This document shows positions 8,978-17,496 of a stretch of 28,517 bases of DNA, piece after piece. The translations under genes and the position numbers were made by a program. The DNA is from a virus. Under the pieces are notes generated by a model. That model was given only the letters and a program-made list of their open reading frames with translations, was not told where the DNA came from and made no database searches. The DNA lies in IMG/VR virus record IMGVR_UViG_3300025012_000249, positions 1-28,517 of that record. One strand, given 5' to 3'. Each line of letters begins with the position of its first letter. The first letter of the stretch is position 1.

Positions 8978-10252
8978 CTATACGCCAAAGCCCTCAAACA
9001 GCGCCTTGTTCCGTGCCGCGCCCGAGGCAACCTCTTCGTCCGTGGGCGGCACTTCGCCCAACTGGGTGCCGTATTTTTCGTCTATCTTCTTCTTCCACGC
9101 CTCTACGGAAGCATAGAAGCCCTCGGCGTCGACTTTCCCGCCCATGTATTCGGAAGTCTGCATCAACGACACGTACTCGGCGAACAGGGCCTCAGCTTCC
9201 TGGTAGGTCAACTTGCCGTCTTGAACGGCTTGCAGTAGTTCTCCCTGTGCCTTGTAGGCGTCATTTTTCACGCCCGCGGGCAGATCGGGACCGTCGGACT
9301 TGTCATAGTCGGCGATGGCATTGGCAAGCGTCGTCTGCATTACGTCGCTGGCCGACTCGTAGGTGGCCTGTTTCTCCAGATCGGTGCCCTCCTTCTTGAG
9401 CTTGTTGATCTCGTCCTGTATTGCCTTCTTGTTTTCCTCGGTCATCGTCGTGCCCCAGACCGAGAGTTGCGTTTCGAGCTTCTTGACCTTCCAGTCGATT
9501 TCCATCTGCGCCTTCTGGACATCCATGTCTGCGGCATACGACTGCTGCGCAAGGTTGGCGGCAGTGGTGTAGCCCTCCTTGCCCGCGCCGAACGCGCCGG
9601 ACACGCCGATGCCGGATTCGTTCATAGACTGGGCGAGATCCTGGACGCCCTGCGCCTCTTCGGCTTCGAGGTTCCCGAGCCCGGCCTGCTTCTGCGCTTC
9701 CAGGGCGGCGAGTTGATCATCAACGCCTTCTCCCTGTAGTGCGCCGAGGATTTCTCGCTCCCCCTTGGCCTTTCCCCATTTCGGAGCCCATTGTGAGTCT
9801 GTCCCTCCCACTTCTCCAGTCGCAGAAATCTCCTTGCCGCCCTTCCACTTGTGGACTTCTCCGTCAGGGCCAAATGTCGTTGTCTCGCTATCTTCGGGAA
9901 TATTCCCTTTCACAAAGCGGGCCATGTTTTCGCTGTCGTCGAGAGCTGATGGACCTCCCATGCCACCCCCGCTGTCTTCCGCTGGGTGCTTTTCACTGCC
10001 AGGCGTCGGGGTCTCCTTGCCCCCAGGGATGTACTTCAGTTTCGGCCCGGCTTCGGGCGCAGCCATCTCCTGCTTGCCGACGTTCGCCTCCCCGACGCCA
10101 GGGCCGGGTTGTGCCGCCGACATGTCCGTGTCTTCGGCCGCGTACTTCGACGCGAATCCGCCGCCCTTGCTGGCACCCGCCGCCGTGGCGTCCACGCCGA
10201 ACGGACCAGCCTTCGCCTTCTTCTTCTGGTTGGGATCAATGCCGAAGCCCAT
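8978..10252 (-). CDS. Internal virion-type protein, helical (424 aa)
   Basis: 424 aa, ATG 10252-10250 with GGTGA close upstream. The first 150 residues are Gly/Pro/Ala/acid-rich and probably disordered (GFGIDPNQKKKAKAGPFGVD at the start). From about residue 155 it becomes a long alpha-helical region: DDQLAALEAQKQAGLGNLEA, a Gly-rich hinge (GIGVSGAFGAGKEGYT), a coiled coil (MDVQKAQMEIDWKVKKLETQ; NKLKKEGTDLEKQATYESAS) and a C-terminal charged helix ending NKALFEGFGV. Virion proteins with an LA-x-Q-x-Y-AADM-type helix after a Gly hinge are common in the internal or ejection protein position of podovirus-like phages. It is the first of three consecutive large non-enzymatic proteins, so an ejection or core complex is inferred. 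Confidence 0.7.
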   Translation of the reverse strand: MGFGIDPNQKKKAKAGPFGVDATAAGASKGGGFASKYAAEDTDMSAAQPGPGVGEANVGKQEMAAPEAGPKLKYIPGGKETPTPGSEKHPAEDSGGGMGGPSALDDSENMARFVKGNIPEDSETTTFGPDGEVHKWKGGKEISATGEVGGTDSQWAPKWGKAKGEREILGALQGEGVDDQLAALEAQKQAGLGNLEAEEAQGVQDLAQSMNESGIGVSGAFGAGKEGYTTAANLAQQSYAADMDVQKAQMEIDWKVKKLETQLSVWGTTMTEENKKAIQDEINKLKKEGTDLEKQATYESASDVMQTTLANAIADYDKSDGPDLPAGVKNDAYKAQGELLQAVQDGKLTYQEAEALFAEYVSLMQTSEYMGGKVDAEGFYASVEAWKKKIDEKYGTQLGEVPPTDEEVASGAARNKALFEGFGV

Positions 10253-10260
10253 GTGTCACC

Positions 10261-10776
10261 TCACGCCGGGTTGCTATTGTACTGCACGGCATACCGCTTT
10301 GTCCGCACCAGCACGGTAAGGTCAACCGGAGCGCCACCGCCGACCACTAGGTTGATCCGCATCTGCGCGTTGGCGGGGATGCTCTGGTTTGCGAGTTGGG
10401 CGCCGGAATAGACCGATGCCGTCGGCCCGCCCGTGAGAAGCACTGTGCCCGGCGCAGCGAACAGGTTGTTGACCGTTGCGAAACCATCAATGGACCACTC
10501 GATGTCAAGGTTGATCGTGTCGCCGCCGGCCGCCCCGATGCGAGCGGAGACAAACGTCGCGTAGCACGCGGACGGAACCGCCACCACACACCTGCCCGTG
10601 GCCGCGCCGAGCGCGCCAACGACCACGAACGGGATGGAGTCCACGGCGCTCGGATACTTCGTGTCCGTTTCGTCGATGAGTGCGTTGAACTTCGCGGTGA
10701 TTGCATCCGCGAACGCCTGCATCTTGATCGCATCGATGGTCTCGCCGATGGCAAAGGCTGGAAGTATGATTGCCAT
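10261..10776 (-). CDS. Small structural protein (171 aa)
   Basis: 171 aa, ATG 10776-10774 with GAGG six bases upstream; the stop falls nine bases before the next gene. The N-terminal 45 residues are helical (MAIILPAFAIGETIDAIKMQ, then AFADAITAKFNALIDETDTK), the rest is beta-rich with a strand-turn pattern (TINLDIEWSIDG, GTVLLTGGPTASVYSG, MRINLVVGGGAPVDLTVLV). A helical N-terminus joined to a beta-sandwich is a usual plan for trimeric phage tail or fibre subunits. The gene sits between the beta-helix protein and the internal virion proteins. Family not recognised; a tail-associated role is inferred. Confidence 0.7.
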   Translation of the reverse strand: MAIILPAFAIGETIDAIKMQAFADAITAKFNALIDETDTKYPSAVDSIPFVVVGALGAATGRCVVAVPSACYATFVSARIGAAGGDTINLDIEWSIDGFATVNNLFAAPGTVLLTGGPTASVYSGAQLANQSIPANAQMRINLVVGGGAPVDLTVLVRTKRYAVQYNSNPA

Positions 10777-10779
10777 GTT

Positions 10780-11451
10780 CTACCTCACCGTGACGGCCGG
10801 GATGTTGGCCCCATTGTTGACGTGCAGATCGATTCCCCGATAGCTGATGACCGCCCCCGCTGCCGGAGCGCAAGATGAGCACACGCGACACTTCATCGTC
10901 CCATCCGGAATCCAGATTTCGGCTTCGCTGCGGGCCAGTGCGTCGGTGAACACGTAGCAGTTGTGCAGCAGGGTGAATCCTGCCTCACACCAGATCCCGG
11001 CGGCCATCTGCACGCCCACTTCGGCAGCGCAGATCACGTCTGAGAGCACGTGGTCACGACCCTTGAGTTCGATCTGTCTGCCCGTCCCGTACTTGCACGT
11101 AAGCGTGAGTCCAGCGATGGTACAGCGTTCGGTCAGGTTCCCTCCGGTGCTGGCGGGAATCGACAGCATGGGTTCCGTAAAGGCCCGGAGTTTCCGCAGA
11201 ATCGTAGCCCCACGTTGGCCGAACAGGGCGGCACCGTCGCCGCGTAGTACCAAGGGTTCGTAGACGGGATGCTCGCCCGGCAGCAGGTAGATGCTCTGCC
11301 CCGCGAGAGAGGCGTTGATGATCGGCTGGATCGCGGTGCCTGGCTTCACGACGATGTGCTGCTTCAGGCTGAGATCGGCCAGCGCGCGTTGTCCCTGTCT
11401 CTTCGTTGGGACGGCGGGGCGGGCGTGCGGACTGATGCGGCGCTGCAACAT
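10780..11451 (-). CDS. Right-handed beta-helix (pectate-lyase-fold) tail protein
   Basis: 223 aa, ATG 11451-11449 placed directly after the TAG of the nozzle-like gene; SD weak (GGGATGG), so translation is probably coupled. After a basic N-terminus, residues about 35-160 show the coil signature of right-handed parallel beta-helices: QPIINASLAGQSIYLLPGEH, then YEPLVLRGDGAALFGQRGAT, TIAGLTLTCKYG, ELKGRDHVLSDVICAA and FTLLHNCYVF. The first pattern (start of helix, I-x-L-x-PG-x-Y) is typical of pectate-lyase-like tailspikes and fibres. The protein is short for a spike with depolymerase activity (usually over 500 aa) and no catalytic acids can be assigned, so a small spike or a beta-helical hub is more likely. 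C-terminal part has a CRVCSSC cysteine cluster. Confidence 0.7.
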   Translation of the reverse strand: MLQRRISPHARPAVPTKRQGQRALADLSLKQHIVVKPGTAIQPIINASLAGQSIYLLPGEHPVYEPLVLRGDGAALFGQRGATILRKLRAFTEPMLSIPASTGGNLTERCTIAGLTLTCKYGTGRQIELKGRDHVLSDVICAAEVGVQMAAGIWCEAGFTLLHNCYVFTDALARSEAEIWIPDGTMKCRVCSSCAPAAGAVISYRGIDLHVNNGANIPAVTVR

Positions 11452-13248
11452 CTATGGCGCCATCCCGAGTATCATGTTTTCGCACGTGATACCCTGTAGT
11501 TCCAGTCGAATCCCGACCGATGACGCTTCACTCACGCCTATCTGGATGCGGCGGCCCACGACGTTGAACTCTTGCTCCACTGTCACGTCGGTCTGCGGTG
11601 TGTACTTCGTGCCGTCGTTGAACTTGCACGAGTTGTAGAAGTACGTGTCGGGCGGAGTGAGCCCGGCACCGGGGTGCATCTCGAATGTGCCGGAATGCTC
11701 CACGCCAATGGTGTACGACGCCTCTTCCGAGGAAATAACCCACGTCGGGTAGCCGTCGGTCGTGGACTTGCCCGTGCCCTTCAGGTGGAACAGCACTTTG
11801 TAGGCCGCCCGGTGTTCCGCCGCCGCAACGGGAGTAAGCGGCGTTGCCCAGTACATCGGGATTCTGGCCGCAGCGCCCGTCGTCTTGTCCCGGTCGAATG
11901 TGCGCGACCCGAACGGGTTGAGGCGGCACAGGTCGCCGTTCTCGTTCACGAAGTACACCGTTTCGAGGTCGGTACGGAAACGGGTCCACGCCGAGGGCTC
12001 GAAACCAGACGCCGCCCGGCCCGCGGCCTGGTATGGCAGCCACGGGCTCCATGTGTCGTCTTGGTAGTTCCACGCCAGAGTCAAGCCAAAGTCACCGCCG
12101 CGTGCCGTGGGGATCGTCACGAGGTAGTACCCCTGACGAGGAACCGTGACCGCAGAAGCGCGAGACATCGCGCCGTGCGACACGCGCCAGGGGTACCCAA
12201 TATCGAGAAGGAGCGGCCACCATGCACGAGGAATCGTCGGCTGCCACGTGTTCGACATCAAGCAGTCGAGCGGTGGCGACACCTTGGCAAGCCCCTCCGG
12301 CCCAATGGCGTAGACGCCATCCTCCGCGAGAAAAACGAGGCGGCTGCCGACCTGCTGGATGGTGCGATGGGCCACGCACCCCACGTGCTCCGCGATCTTG
12401 TGCGTCTGGTAGCTCTGGTCGGCGCCGACATTCAAGCCCGTCGTGATGTAGATCGCGGTGCGGGTGAACACGTACACGGTGCCGTCGAGGGATGCGAGGC
12501 CCGTGATGGGTTCCCCGTCGAAGACGCCGAACCAGGAACTCAGCGCGATCTTGTTGGGGCCACCCCAGTCCGAGAACACCACCATGCGGTCGGTGTAGAT
12601 CACGAAAGACGCCTTCTCGGGTTGCGCGGTTTTCAGCATGGCGCCCATGAGAATGTCTTGCGGAAACTGGACCTCGTTCGTCACGGGGACATCGACGAAT
12701 GCGGCGAGTCCACCGTAGAGCGCCTGGCCCTCGTGTGCCGCGATGATGGACGGTCGCGGCATCCGCGCCAGATAGTTGTTTTGCCCCGAGCTTTCGCCCG
12801 GAATCGCGGCAACCTCGGCCACAGAGAACACCAGCGGGTCAAAGGCGTAGACGGGCGACGAACCGTTCGAGAAATAGGCGATGTCGCCGACCTCTCCGAA
12901 TACCCACGGGGCCTTCGTCGCCGAGGCGTTGGTTAGTCGCACGCTGAGAACGACCACCCCTGACGTGTTGTAGAGGAAGAAGTCCACGCTGCCCTGTGCG
13001 GTGGGCGTGTCGTGGACGACTCGGATCGTGAGCAGGTACCGCTGGCCGTCCACGGTTTCCATGCCGTAGAGTCCCCGCCCGGGACCGCCGATGGCGGCGA
13101 GTCGTGTGTAGCCGGGCCGCGTGCGGATCGTGCCCCCACTCGAATCCGTGTTGGCCTCGAATGCCGAGAAGCCGGCGGCGTACCGCGACGGCACGGTCTG
13201 CAAGCCCTTGTGTGGCGCCACGACCTTGTGTGTTTCCTTTGTCGCCAT
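11452..13248 (-). CDS. Tail nozzle-like protein (gp10/gp12-type stabilisation protein)
   Basis: 598 aa, ATG 13248-13246, two bases after the preceding stop. The N-terminal region has RTRPGYTRLAAIGGPGRGLY followed by GMETVDGQRYLLTIR, the opening typical of packaged-DNA stabilisation or tail nozzle proteins of short-tailed phages (T7 gp12-like tail tubular B, P22 gp10-like). The repeated four-strand blade texture continues: MVVFSDWGGPNKIALSS (about 225), GVFDGEPITGLASLDGTVYVFT (in two pieces, about 242-263), GSRLVFLAEDGVYAIGPEGL (about 304-323), and WNYQDDTWSPWLPY (about 391). This is a beta-propeller-like core with a C-terminal beta domain. It lies directly after the adaptor gene, as in podoviruses. 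Exact family is not proven from sequence reading alone. Confidence 0.7.
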   Translation of the reverse strand: MATKETHKVVAPHKGLQTVPSRYAAGFSAFEANTDSSGGTIRTRPGYTRLAAIGGPGRGLYGMETVDGQRYLLTIRVVHDTPTAQGSVDFFLYNTSGVVVLSVRLTNASATKAPWVFGEVGDIAYFSNGSSPVYAFDPLVFSVAEVAAIPGESSGQNNYLARMPRPSIIAAHEGQALYGGLAAFVDVPVTNEVQFPQDILMGAMLKTAQPEKASFVIYTDRMVVFSDWGGPNKIALSSWFGVFDGEPITGLASLDGTVYVFTRTAIYITTGLNVGADQSYQTHKIAEHVGCVAHRTIQQVGSRLVFLAEDGVYAIGPEGLAKVSPPLDCLMSNTWQPTIPRAWWPLLLDIGYPWRVSHGAMSRASAVTVPRQGYYLVTIPTARGGDFGLTLAWNYQDDTWSPWLPYQAAGRAASGFEPSAWTRFRTDLETVYFVNENGDLCRLNPFGSRTFDRDKTTGAAARIPMYWATPLTPVAAAEHRAAYKVLFHLKGTGKSTTDGYPTWVISSEEASYTIGVEHSGTFEMHPGAGLTPPDTYFYNSCKFNDGTKYTPQTDVTVEQEFNVVGRRIQIGVSEASSVGIRLELQGITCENMILGMAP

Positions 13249-13249
13249 G

Positions 13250-13972
13250 TCACGGCCCGTAGGGCATACGCACGGAGCGTGGCCGGTGTGCGGTGCGTGG
13301 GGTCGCGAGGTACGAGTCGCGCATCTCCCTCTCCTGCTTCAGCTTCGTCGCCAGTCCCTCGGGAATCGCCTCTTCCGACTTCGAGAACGCGGTCAGTGCG
13401 GCCTCGAGCACGACGAGTTGATGGAGCCGCAGGAGTTGGCCGCCGAGCAGGACGTTGTTGTCGGGCGTCGCCCCGTCGGACAGATTCGGCGCAACTGGAA
13501 CGTACTCCACGGTCAGGTTTTGCTGTGTGCCCCCGGGCACCACGTAGAGGTAGTTGCCCTGAATGGCGTACCGCCACGTGCCCACATTCCACGGGTAGCT
13601 GGTGCTAGCGATGGAATACCCGAGCGGGTACGCGATGCCTCCAGATGACGGGAAGTCAACGGGCTCCAGGTCAGACGGGACATTGCCCGGCCCCGGTGCG
13701 CCGCTGTTTGGTGTGGACACGACACGGATCACGCGGTCCCACTGGCTGCCGATGTAGCCCTCGGCCGAAAGATCCACGCGATCCGCCGTGGCTGGAAACG
13801 TGAACGACACGCGCGCCAGAAGGTGCGACACGCCCTTCTTCGCTACGTGATACCAGACCTCATTGTTGCCCTGCTGGAGACAGAGATTGAGTTCGTCAAG
13901 GCCCCACCGGGTGGAGTTCGAGGCCCTGTTGATGACCAGGGAGAGAAGCGTTCTCGCTTCGGAGCGGATCAC
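13250..13972 (-). CDS. Head-tail adaptor (gp4/gp11-like)
   Basis: 240 aa, GTG start at 13972-13970, seven bases after GGTGAG, which lies across the end of the previous gene; two bases separate it from that gene's stop. The helical N-terminus (RTLLSLVINRASNSTRWGLD, ELNLCLQQGNNEVWYHVAKK) is followed by a beta-rich part with WDRVIRVVST, then YLYVVPGGTQQNLTVEYVPV (about 146-165) and a helix with LHQLVVLEAALTAFSKSEEA. The N-terminal helices, central I-x-V strand and V-P-x-G-x-x-Q-x-L-x-V-x-Y motif are the usual layout of connector proteins that attach to the portal in short-tailed phages. Its place between capsid genes and nozzle supports this. The basic C-terminal tail is typical too. Confidence 0.65.
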   Translation of the reverse strand: MIRSEARTLLSLVINRASNSTRWGLDELNLCLQQGNNEVWYHVAKKGVSHLLARVSFTFPATADRVDLSAEGYIGSQWDRVIRVVSTPNSGAPGPGNVPSDLEPVDFPSSGGIAYPLGYSIASTSYPWNVGTWRYAIQGNYLYVVPGGTQQNLTVEYVPVAPNLSDGATPDNNVLLGGQLLRLHQLVVLEAALTAFSKSEEAIPEGLATKLKQEREMRDSYLATPRTAHRPRSVRMPYGP

Positions 13973-13974
13973 GT

Positions 13975-14463
13975 CTACTCACCATCACCGCGCGCCTCAC
14001 ACTCGCGGTCGAAAGCGGCCATGATCAGGCGCCGGTCTTCCTTTGTCTGGAAATGCGGCGTGCCGACGGATTCCGCGTCACGCACGACGCCGCGGATGTT
14101 GTCCTTGAAGAGAAGCCGGTCCTGCTCCAGGTCCGCCGCTTTCCGTTTGCGTTCGAGGTCGGCCTCTTGTGCCATCTTCGCGCGCACGTAGAGTTGCGGC
14201 GTGGCCGTCCGATCCAGGCGCGCCCGGTGCAAGACCTCGATCATGAGGTGGTCGGGCGCCCGCAGTTCGCCCTCTTCGGTTTCCCATGTCAGCACGGGTA
14301 TCCAGTTGTGCGACACCTTGCCGAGCGTCCAGACCTGCCACCGCTCCATGCCGGTGTTGTAGGCCAGCACGCAGTCGGGGTCGAAGGCGTAGAGCGCCGT
14401 TTCGAGCCCTTCGGCGGCACGGACCCGGAGGAACGGCGGCAGTGGCTTCGCGTACTCTCGCAT
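13975..14463 (-). CDS. Unassigned protein between capsid and adaptor genes (162 aa)
   Basis: The chosen start is ATG 14463-14461 (MREYAKPLPPFLRVRAAEGL), which follows the TAG of the upstream gene by four bases; a longer frame to 14580 would overlap that gene and reads as low-complexity Arg/Thr. The N-terminal two thirds is a W/Y-rich alpha/beta domain (ALYAFDPDCVLAYNTGMERW, QVWTLGKVSHNWIPVLTWET) and the rest is a highly charged helix (YVRAKMAQEADLERKRKAAD) ending in acidic residues. The charged helix and place in the operon suggest a virion assembly or head-completion factor. No family recognised. Confidence 0.7.
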   Translation of the reverse strand: MREYAKPLPPFLRVRAAEGLETALYAFDPDCVLAYNTGMERWQVWTLGKVSHNWIPVLTWETEEGELRAPDHLMIEVLHRARLDRTATPQLYVRAKMAQEADLERKRKAADLEQDRLLFKDNIRGVVRDAESVGTPHFQTKEDRRLIMAAFDRECEARGDGE

Positions 14464-14467
14464 GGTC

Positions 14468-15178
14468 CTACCTGTTCGCCGCAATGGCGATGAGATCGAA
14501 GTCCAGGTGGCGAACCGCCGCGGCAGAACCGTTGAACGCGAAGGGAAGGTGCGTGTCAGCGTCCGTGATTGACCCGCCACCGATCACCGCCGGGGTCGGG
14601 CTGGTCGGGCTGTAGAGCTTGCACGACACCGGGAATCGCTTGGCGCCGCCGGTGCCCGTGGGCGCGCCGACCTCGAGCACGAGGCCGTACCAAGTGGACG
14701 CCACAATCGGAACGCTCGAAGTCTCGGTCGTGGTGGCCGCGCCGGCCGCGTGCAGGAACCGGAACGCCGCGTTGGTGTCCGCGTCGGCCTGGAGAACAGC
14801 GAACTCGTTGCCGTCCTTGTAGATGCCGATCTGCTGCACGGAGTCAGCCAGCGTGGCCGCCGTGCGGAAGAAGTAGATGAACTTCGGCCGCTTGTCGAAG
14901 TCCACCAACTGAAGGCCTGTCATGTTTACGTTGTTGCTGTTCGTCGCCAGCCGCACGATGCCACCGTGGCCCGCAAGTCCGGCGGCGGTGCCGCCCGTGC
15001 CAGCAATCGTCCACGGCGTGCCCGCGCCGTACCATGCGACGCTGGCATTCGCGTAGCAGAAGTCGTCCTTCCAGAAGAAGCCGTTGTACTCGCCGTTGCG
15101 GAACAACGCCATCTTGAGGTTGTCGAGTCCGCAGTCGGTGGAGATGTTCGCGTTCTTGATGCCGCCACTCTTGCCCAT
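14468..15178 (-). CDS. Possible head decoration or head-fibre protein (LamG-like)
   Basis: 236 aa, ATG 15178-15176, GGAGG seven bases upstream. The protein starts MGKSGGIKNANISTDCGLDN and is almost entirely beta strand. It contains a jelly-roll-like run: RPKFIYFFRTAATLADSVQQ (about 97-116), IGIYKDGNEFAVLQADADTN and TWYGLVLEVGAP (about 162-173), the texture of concanavalin A/LamG-type domains in phage decoration and head-fibre proteins. It is the gene immediately after the major capsid, the usual place for a decoration protein, and is separated from it by a GC-rich hairpin. The assignment to decoration rests on position and texture only. Confidence 0.5.
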   Translation of the reverse strand: MGKSGGIKNANISTDCGLDNLKMALFRNGEYNGFFWKDDFCYANASVAWYGAGTPWTIAGTGGTAAGLAGHGGIVRLATNSNNVNMTGLQLVDFDKRPKFIYFFRTAATLADSVQQIGIYKDGNEFAVLQADADTNAAFRFLHAAGAATTTETSSVPIVASTWYGLVLEVGAPTGTGGAKRFPVSCKLYSPTSPTPAVIGGGSITDADTHLPFAFNGSAAAVRHLDFDLIAIAANR

Positions 15179-15216
15179 TGGAAAGCCTCCGTTTTACGCC
15201 CGTTGTCCTTGCGTGC

Positions 15217-15247
15217 GGCGGGGAAGGCCGGCGACGCCCTCCCCGCC
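15217..15247 (-). terminator. Hairpin after the major capsid gene
   Basis: An 8-bp perfect inverted repeat GGCGGGGA / TCCCCGCC with a 15-base loop lies 11 bases after the capsid stop codon. The right arm is within CCCTCCCCGCC on the plus strand. There is no T tract on the minus strand after the stem, so it is unlikely to end transcription fully. A hairpin at this point may attenuate read-through or stabilise the 3' end of capsid mRNA, as is common downstream of abundant capsid genes. Confidence 0.4.
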
Positions 15248-15258
15248 ACGTCAGACCG

Positions 15259-16614
15259 CTAGTAAGAGTCGGCCGTCAGGGTCTCGATGTCCACGAGCTT
15301 CCCGGCGCCGTACGGTTCCTCGAATCCGAGGTTCCCGTAGAACACCATCTTCGCCTCGTAGAGGTCCGTGCCGGGGATCGAGTGCAGGATCGACCCGTCG
15401 ATGTCGTCCCACTGGAGGGCGCGGCCTTCCAGCCACTCCATCTTGTCCACGTTGATGAACTGGGCCTGGTTGTACGCGGCTGCCGGGTCGCGGACGATGG
15501 GCATCTCCTTCTCGTGCGCGAAGCTCGGGTAGCCGGCCAAGAACCCGCCCTTGATCTTCTGTGGCTCGTAGCGCACGTCGCCGGACAGGGCCGAGATGTA
15601 CGACTCGTACACCGACGGCGCCATCAGGACGTGCGTGGGGTACTCGCCGCAACGGTCGTGGATGCGCCGGATGACCTCGTGCATCGGGAGCAGGTCCGGG
15701 GTGAGCGGAGTGAGCACGCCCGAGTTGCCCTTGACGACGCTCGCCCACTCGTCGTAGGTGGTGCGGCTGATCTCCAGGTAGGCGTCGTTCTGGAACGCGG
15801 TCTGCGCGGAGGCGACGCCGCCGCAGAGCGAGGGGTCGCGCTGCGAGATCGCGGCGTTCAGCCCCCAGAGTTCCACGGAGTAGGCGTAGTCGGCCACGGT
15901 CGCGAGCGACGCACGCACCAGGACGTTGACGTTGCCGACACCCGCTGCGGCAATGTTCAGCGCGGCGGAGAACGTGCATGTGTTTGGCGAGGTCGTCGAG
16001 AGAATGGTTCCGATGGCCGCCGGGTTGAATCCCACGTAGGCCCCGGTGGCGATGGTGACTTCGATGCACGCGACCTGCATTCCGGGCCGCAGGTAGTGCG
16101 TGCCGCCCGCGACCGGGGTCTGGGCTGCCGCGCCGGTGCGCTGGTTGCCCGCGCCATCGACGGTGTGTGGTGCGATGTTGCCGGTGGACGTGACGCGGCA
16201 CAGGATGCCCGAGCCGTCGCCTTGGATCTGGCGCGACATTTCGCGGGCCAGTTCGTCCGACATCCACTCCTTCTTCTTCGTGAGATACGAAGCGAAGGCG
16301 TCCTCGTCACTCTCGGAGAGCTTGAGTTCCTGGCCCGAGCACCGGATGACGCCGTAGACGTTCCGGGCGCGGACACGGGCGGACTCCACCACGTCGTTGG
16401 TCGGGACCGGAGTGTTCAGGCCCTCTCCACGGGAGCCGGTACCCGCGTCTCCCCGGAGGTGGACCGGGAACTCCATGTACTTGCCGGAGCCCACGAGCTT
16501 GCGCGGCTTGCCCTTGACGATTTCGAGCAAGGGCTGCTTGCGCCGCATCGACTCCTTCATCTTCCCGAAACCGACCTTGAACAGGGCACTGGTGTTTGTA
16601 AGAAGGTCCGCCAT
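15259..16614 (-). CDS. Major capsid protein (HK97-fold)
   Basis: 451 aa, ATG 16614-16612 with AAGGAGAG ending six bases upstream, the strongest ribosome site of the operon. The N-terminal third follows the phage capsid pattern: GSGKYMEFPVHLRGDAGTGS (about 42-61), a conserved turn RGEGLNTPVPTND, then VYGVIRCSGQELKLSESDED and LAREMSRQIQGDGSGILCRV (about 122-141). The last segment, a helix followed by DGSG, is the usual signature of this capsid class. The middle is beta-rich; the C-terminal part contains TTYDEWASVVKGNSG and ends ADSY. The length is normal for HK97-fold capsids. The scaffold upstream and the downstream hairpin and possible decoration gene complete the usual capsid neighbourhood. 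Confidence 0.88.
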   Translation of the reverse strand: MADLLTNTSALFKVGFGKMKESMRRKQPLLEIVKGKPRKLVGSGKYMEFPVHLRGDAGTGSRGEGLNTPVPTNDVVESARVRARNVYGVIRCSGQELKLSESDEDAFASYLTKKKEWMSDELAREMSRQIQGDGSGILCRVTSTGNIAPHTVDGAGNQRTGAAAQTPVAGGTHYLRPGMQVACIEVTIATGAYVGFNPAAIGTILSTTSPNTCTFSAALNIAAAGVGNVNVLVRASLATVADYAYSVELWGLNAAISQRDPSLCGGVASAQTAFQNDAYLEISRTTYDEWASVVKGNSGVLTPLTPDLLPMHEVIRRIHDRCGEYPTHVLMAPSVYESYISALSGDVRYEPQKIKGGFLAGYPSFAHEKEMPIVRDPAAAYNQAQFINVDKMEWLEGRALQWDDIDGSILHSIPGTDLYEAKMVFYGNLGFEEPYGAGKLVDIETLTADSY

Positions 16615-16683
16615 TTTTTCTCTCCTTTATGGCTTTCCGCCGCCGCCACCAGCACCCAAGCCGTGCGCGGACAGTGGCAATTC

Positions 16684-17430
16684 CTATTTCCTTGCCTTCA
16701 TCGACCGCAGCAGCGCGGCCGTTTGTCCCTCAACGTCACCCCACGACTTCGGCTCCTCGTTCGGGCCGATGGCCGTGGTGGTCGAGCCACCCCGAAGCGG
16801 CTGGTTCGCAGCCACGCTCGGGTCTTTGATGTAACCGTTGTCCTTGACCCAGTCGGCGAAGACCTTTTCGAGCCCGGACTGAATGCCCATCGCGAGCTTC
16901 TGTGCGGTCATGCCCTTTGGCGTCGTTGGATCGACCATGTCGCCGAGAATGAGGGTTTGGATCAACTGGTTGAGCTTCGGGTTGCGGCCGTAGGGTATCG
17001 ATTCGGCGGCGCGGGACACGTCGGCCTGCATCGCTGCGGTGGCCGCCTGCTCTGCCGCCGTCGTTTCTCCCGCCCTCTGGACGCCCTCCAGTTTTTCGAG
17101 CCGGGCCAGCATCGCCTTCTCGCGCGGCGTGAGATCGCTGTCGTCGCCGGTCTCGACGGCTTCGGCGACGGCCTGCTTTTCGGCAATCGTCGCTCCGTGC
17201 AGCGCGGCAAGCTGCGCGAGCGCGGCCTTGCCCTTCGTGGGGTCCGCAAGGTGCTTGCTCCAAGTGGTGTCGCGCGCCGCGTGTGCCTGTCGCACGAAGT
17301 CCGCGACCTGTTCCTCGCTGTAGGTCTTCGCGGCGGGTGCAGTCGCAGCCGGGGTCGGGGTTGCCTCTGTGTCCGCTGCCGCTGGTGTTTCCCCGCCCGC
17401 TCCCTGTCCATCTTCCGGATACAGTTTCAT
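16684..17430 (-). CDS. Scaffold protein
   Basis: 248 aa, ATG 17430-17428 with GGGAGG five bases upstream. Ala/Thr-rich disordered N-terminus (about 1-35), followed by helices: VADFVRQAHAARDTTWSKHL (about 42-61), EKQAVAEAVETGDDSDLTPR and AMLARLEKLEGVQRAGETTA (about 85-125), then a conserved-looking C-terminal part with YGRNPKLNQLIQTLILGDMV, VFADWVKDNGYIKDP and a basic end (LLRSMKARK). A highly helical, charged protein of about 250 residues between portal and major capsid, with a disordered N-terminus and a basic C-terminal tail, is the standard description of a capsid assembly scaffold. No protease domain is seen. Confidence 0.75.
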   Translation of the reverse strand: MKLYPEDGQGAGGETPAAADTEATPTPAATAPAAKTYSEEQVADFVRQAHAARDTTWSKHLADPTKGKAALAQLAALHGATIAEKQAVAEAVETGDDSDLTPREKAMLARLEKLEGVQRAGETTAAEQAATAAMQADVSRAAESIPYGRNPKLNQLIQTLILGDMVDPTTPKGMTAQKLAMGIQSGLEKVFADWVKDNGYIKDPSVAANQPLRGGSTTTAIGPNEEPKSWGDVEGQTAALLRSMKARK

Positions 17431-17466
17431 GTTTTCCTCCCGCCGGTTCCATTCGGCGTCATTGCA

Positions 17467-17495
17467 ATAGTTCCGTCATTCCGTGCCGTTGTCAA
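17467..17495 (-). promoter_or_regulatory. Possible internal promoter before scaffold/capsid genes
   Basis: A perfect TTGACA on the minus strand (17495-17490) lies three bases past the portal stop codon. Seventeen bases later is AACTAT (17472-17467), matching only three of six -10 positions. TTGACA, CGGCA and CGGAATGA occur in this order here and at the main late promoter (20269-20241). An extra promoter for the highly expressed capsid genes is plausible but unproven. Confidence 0.3.
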
Positions 17496-17496
17496 G

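Noticed and set aside
11572-12936. 454-codon plus-strand open frame opposite the nozzle-like gene
   Set aside because: Arg/His-rich shadow frame; the minus-strand protein is clearly real.
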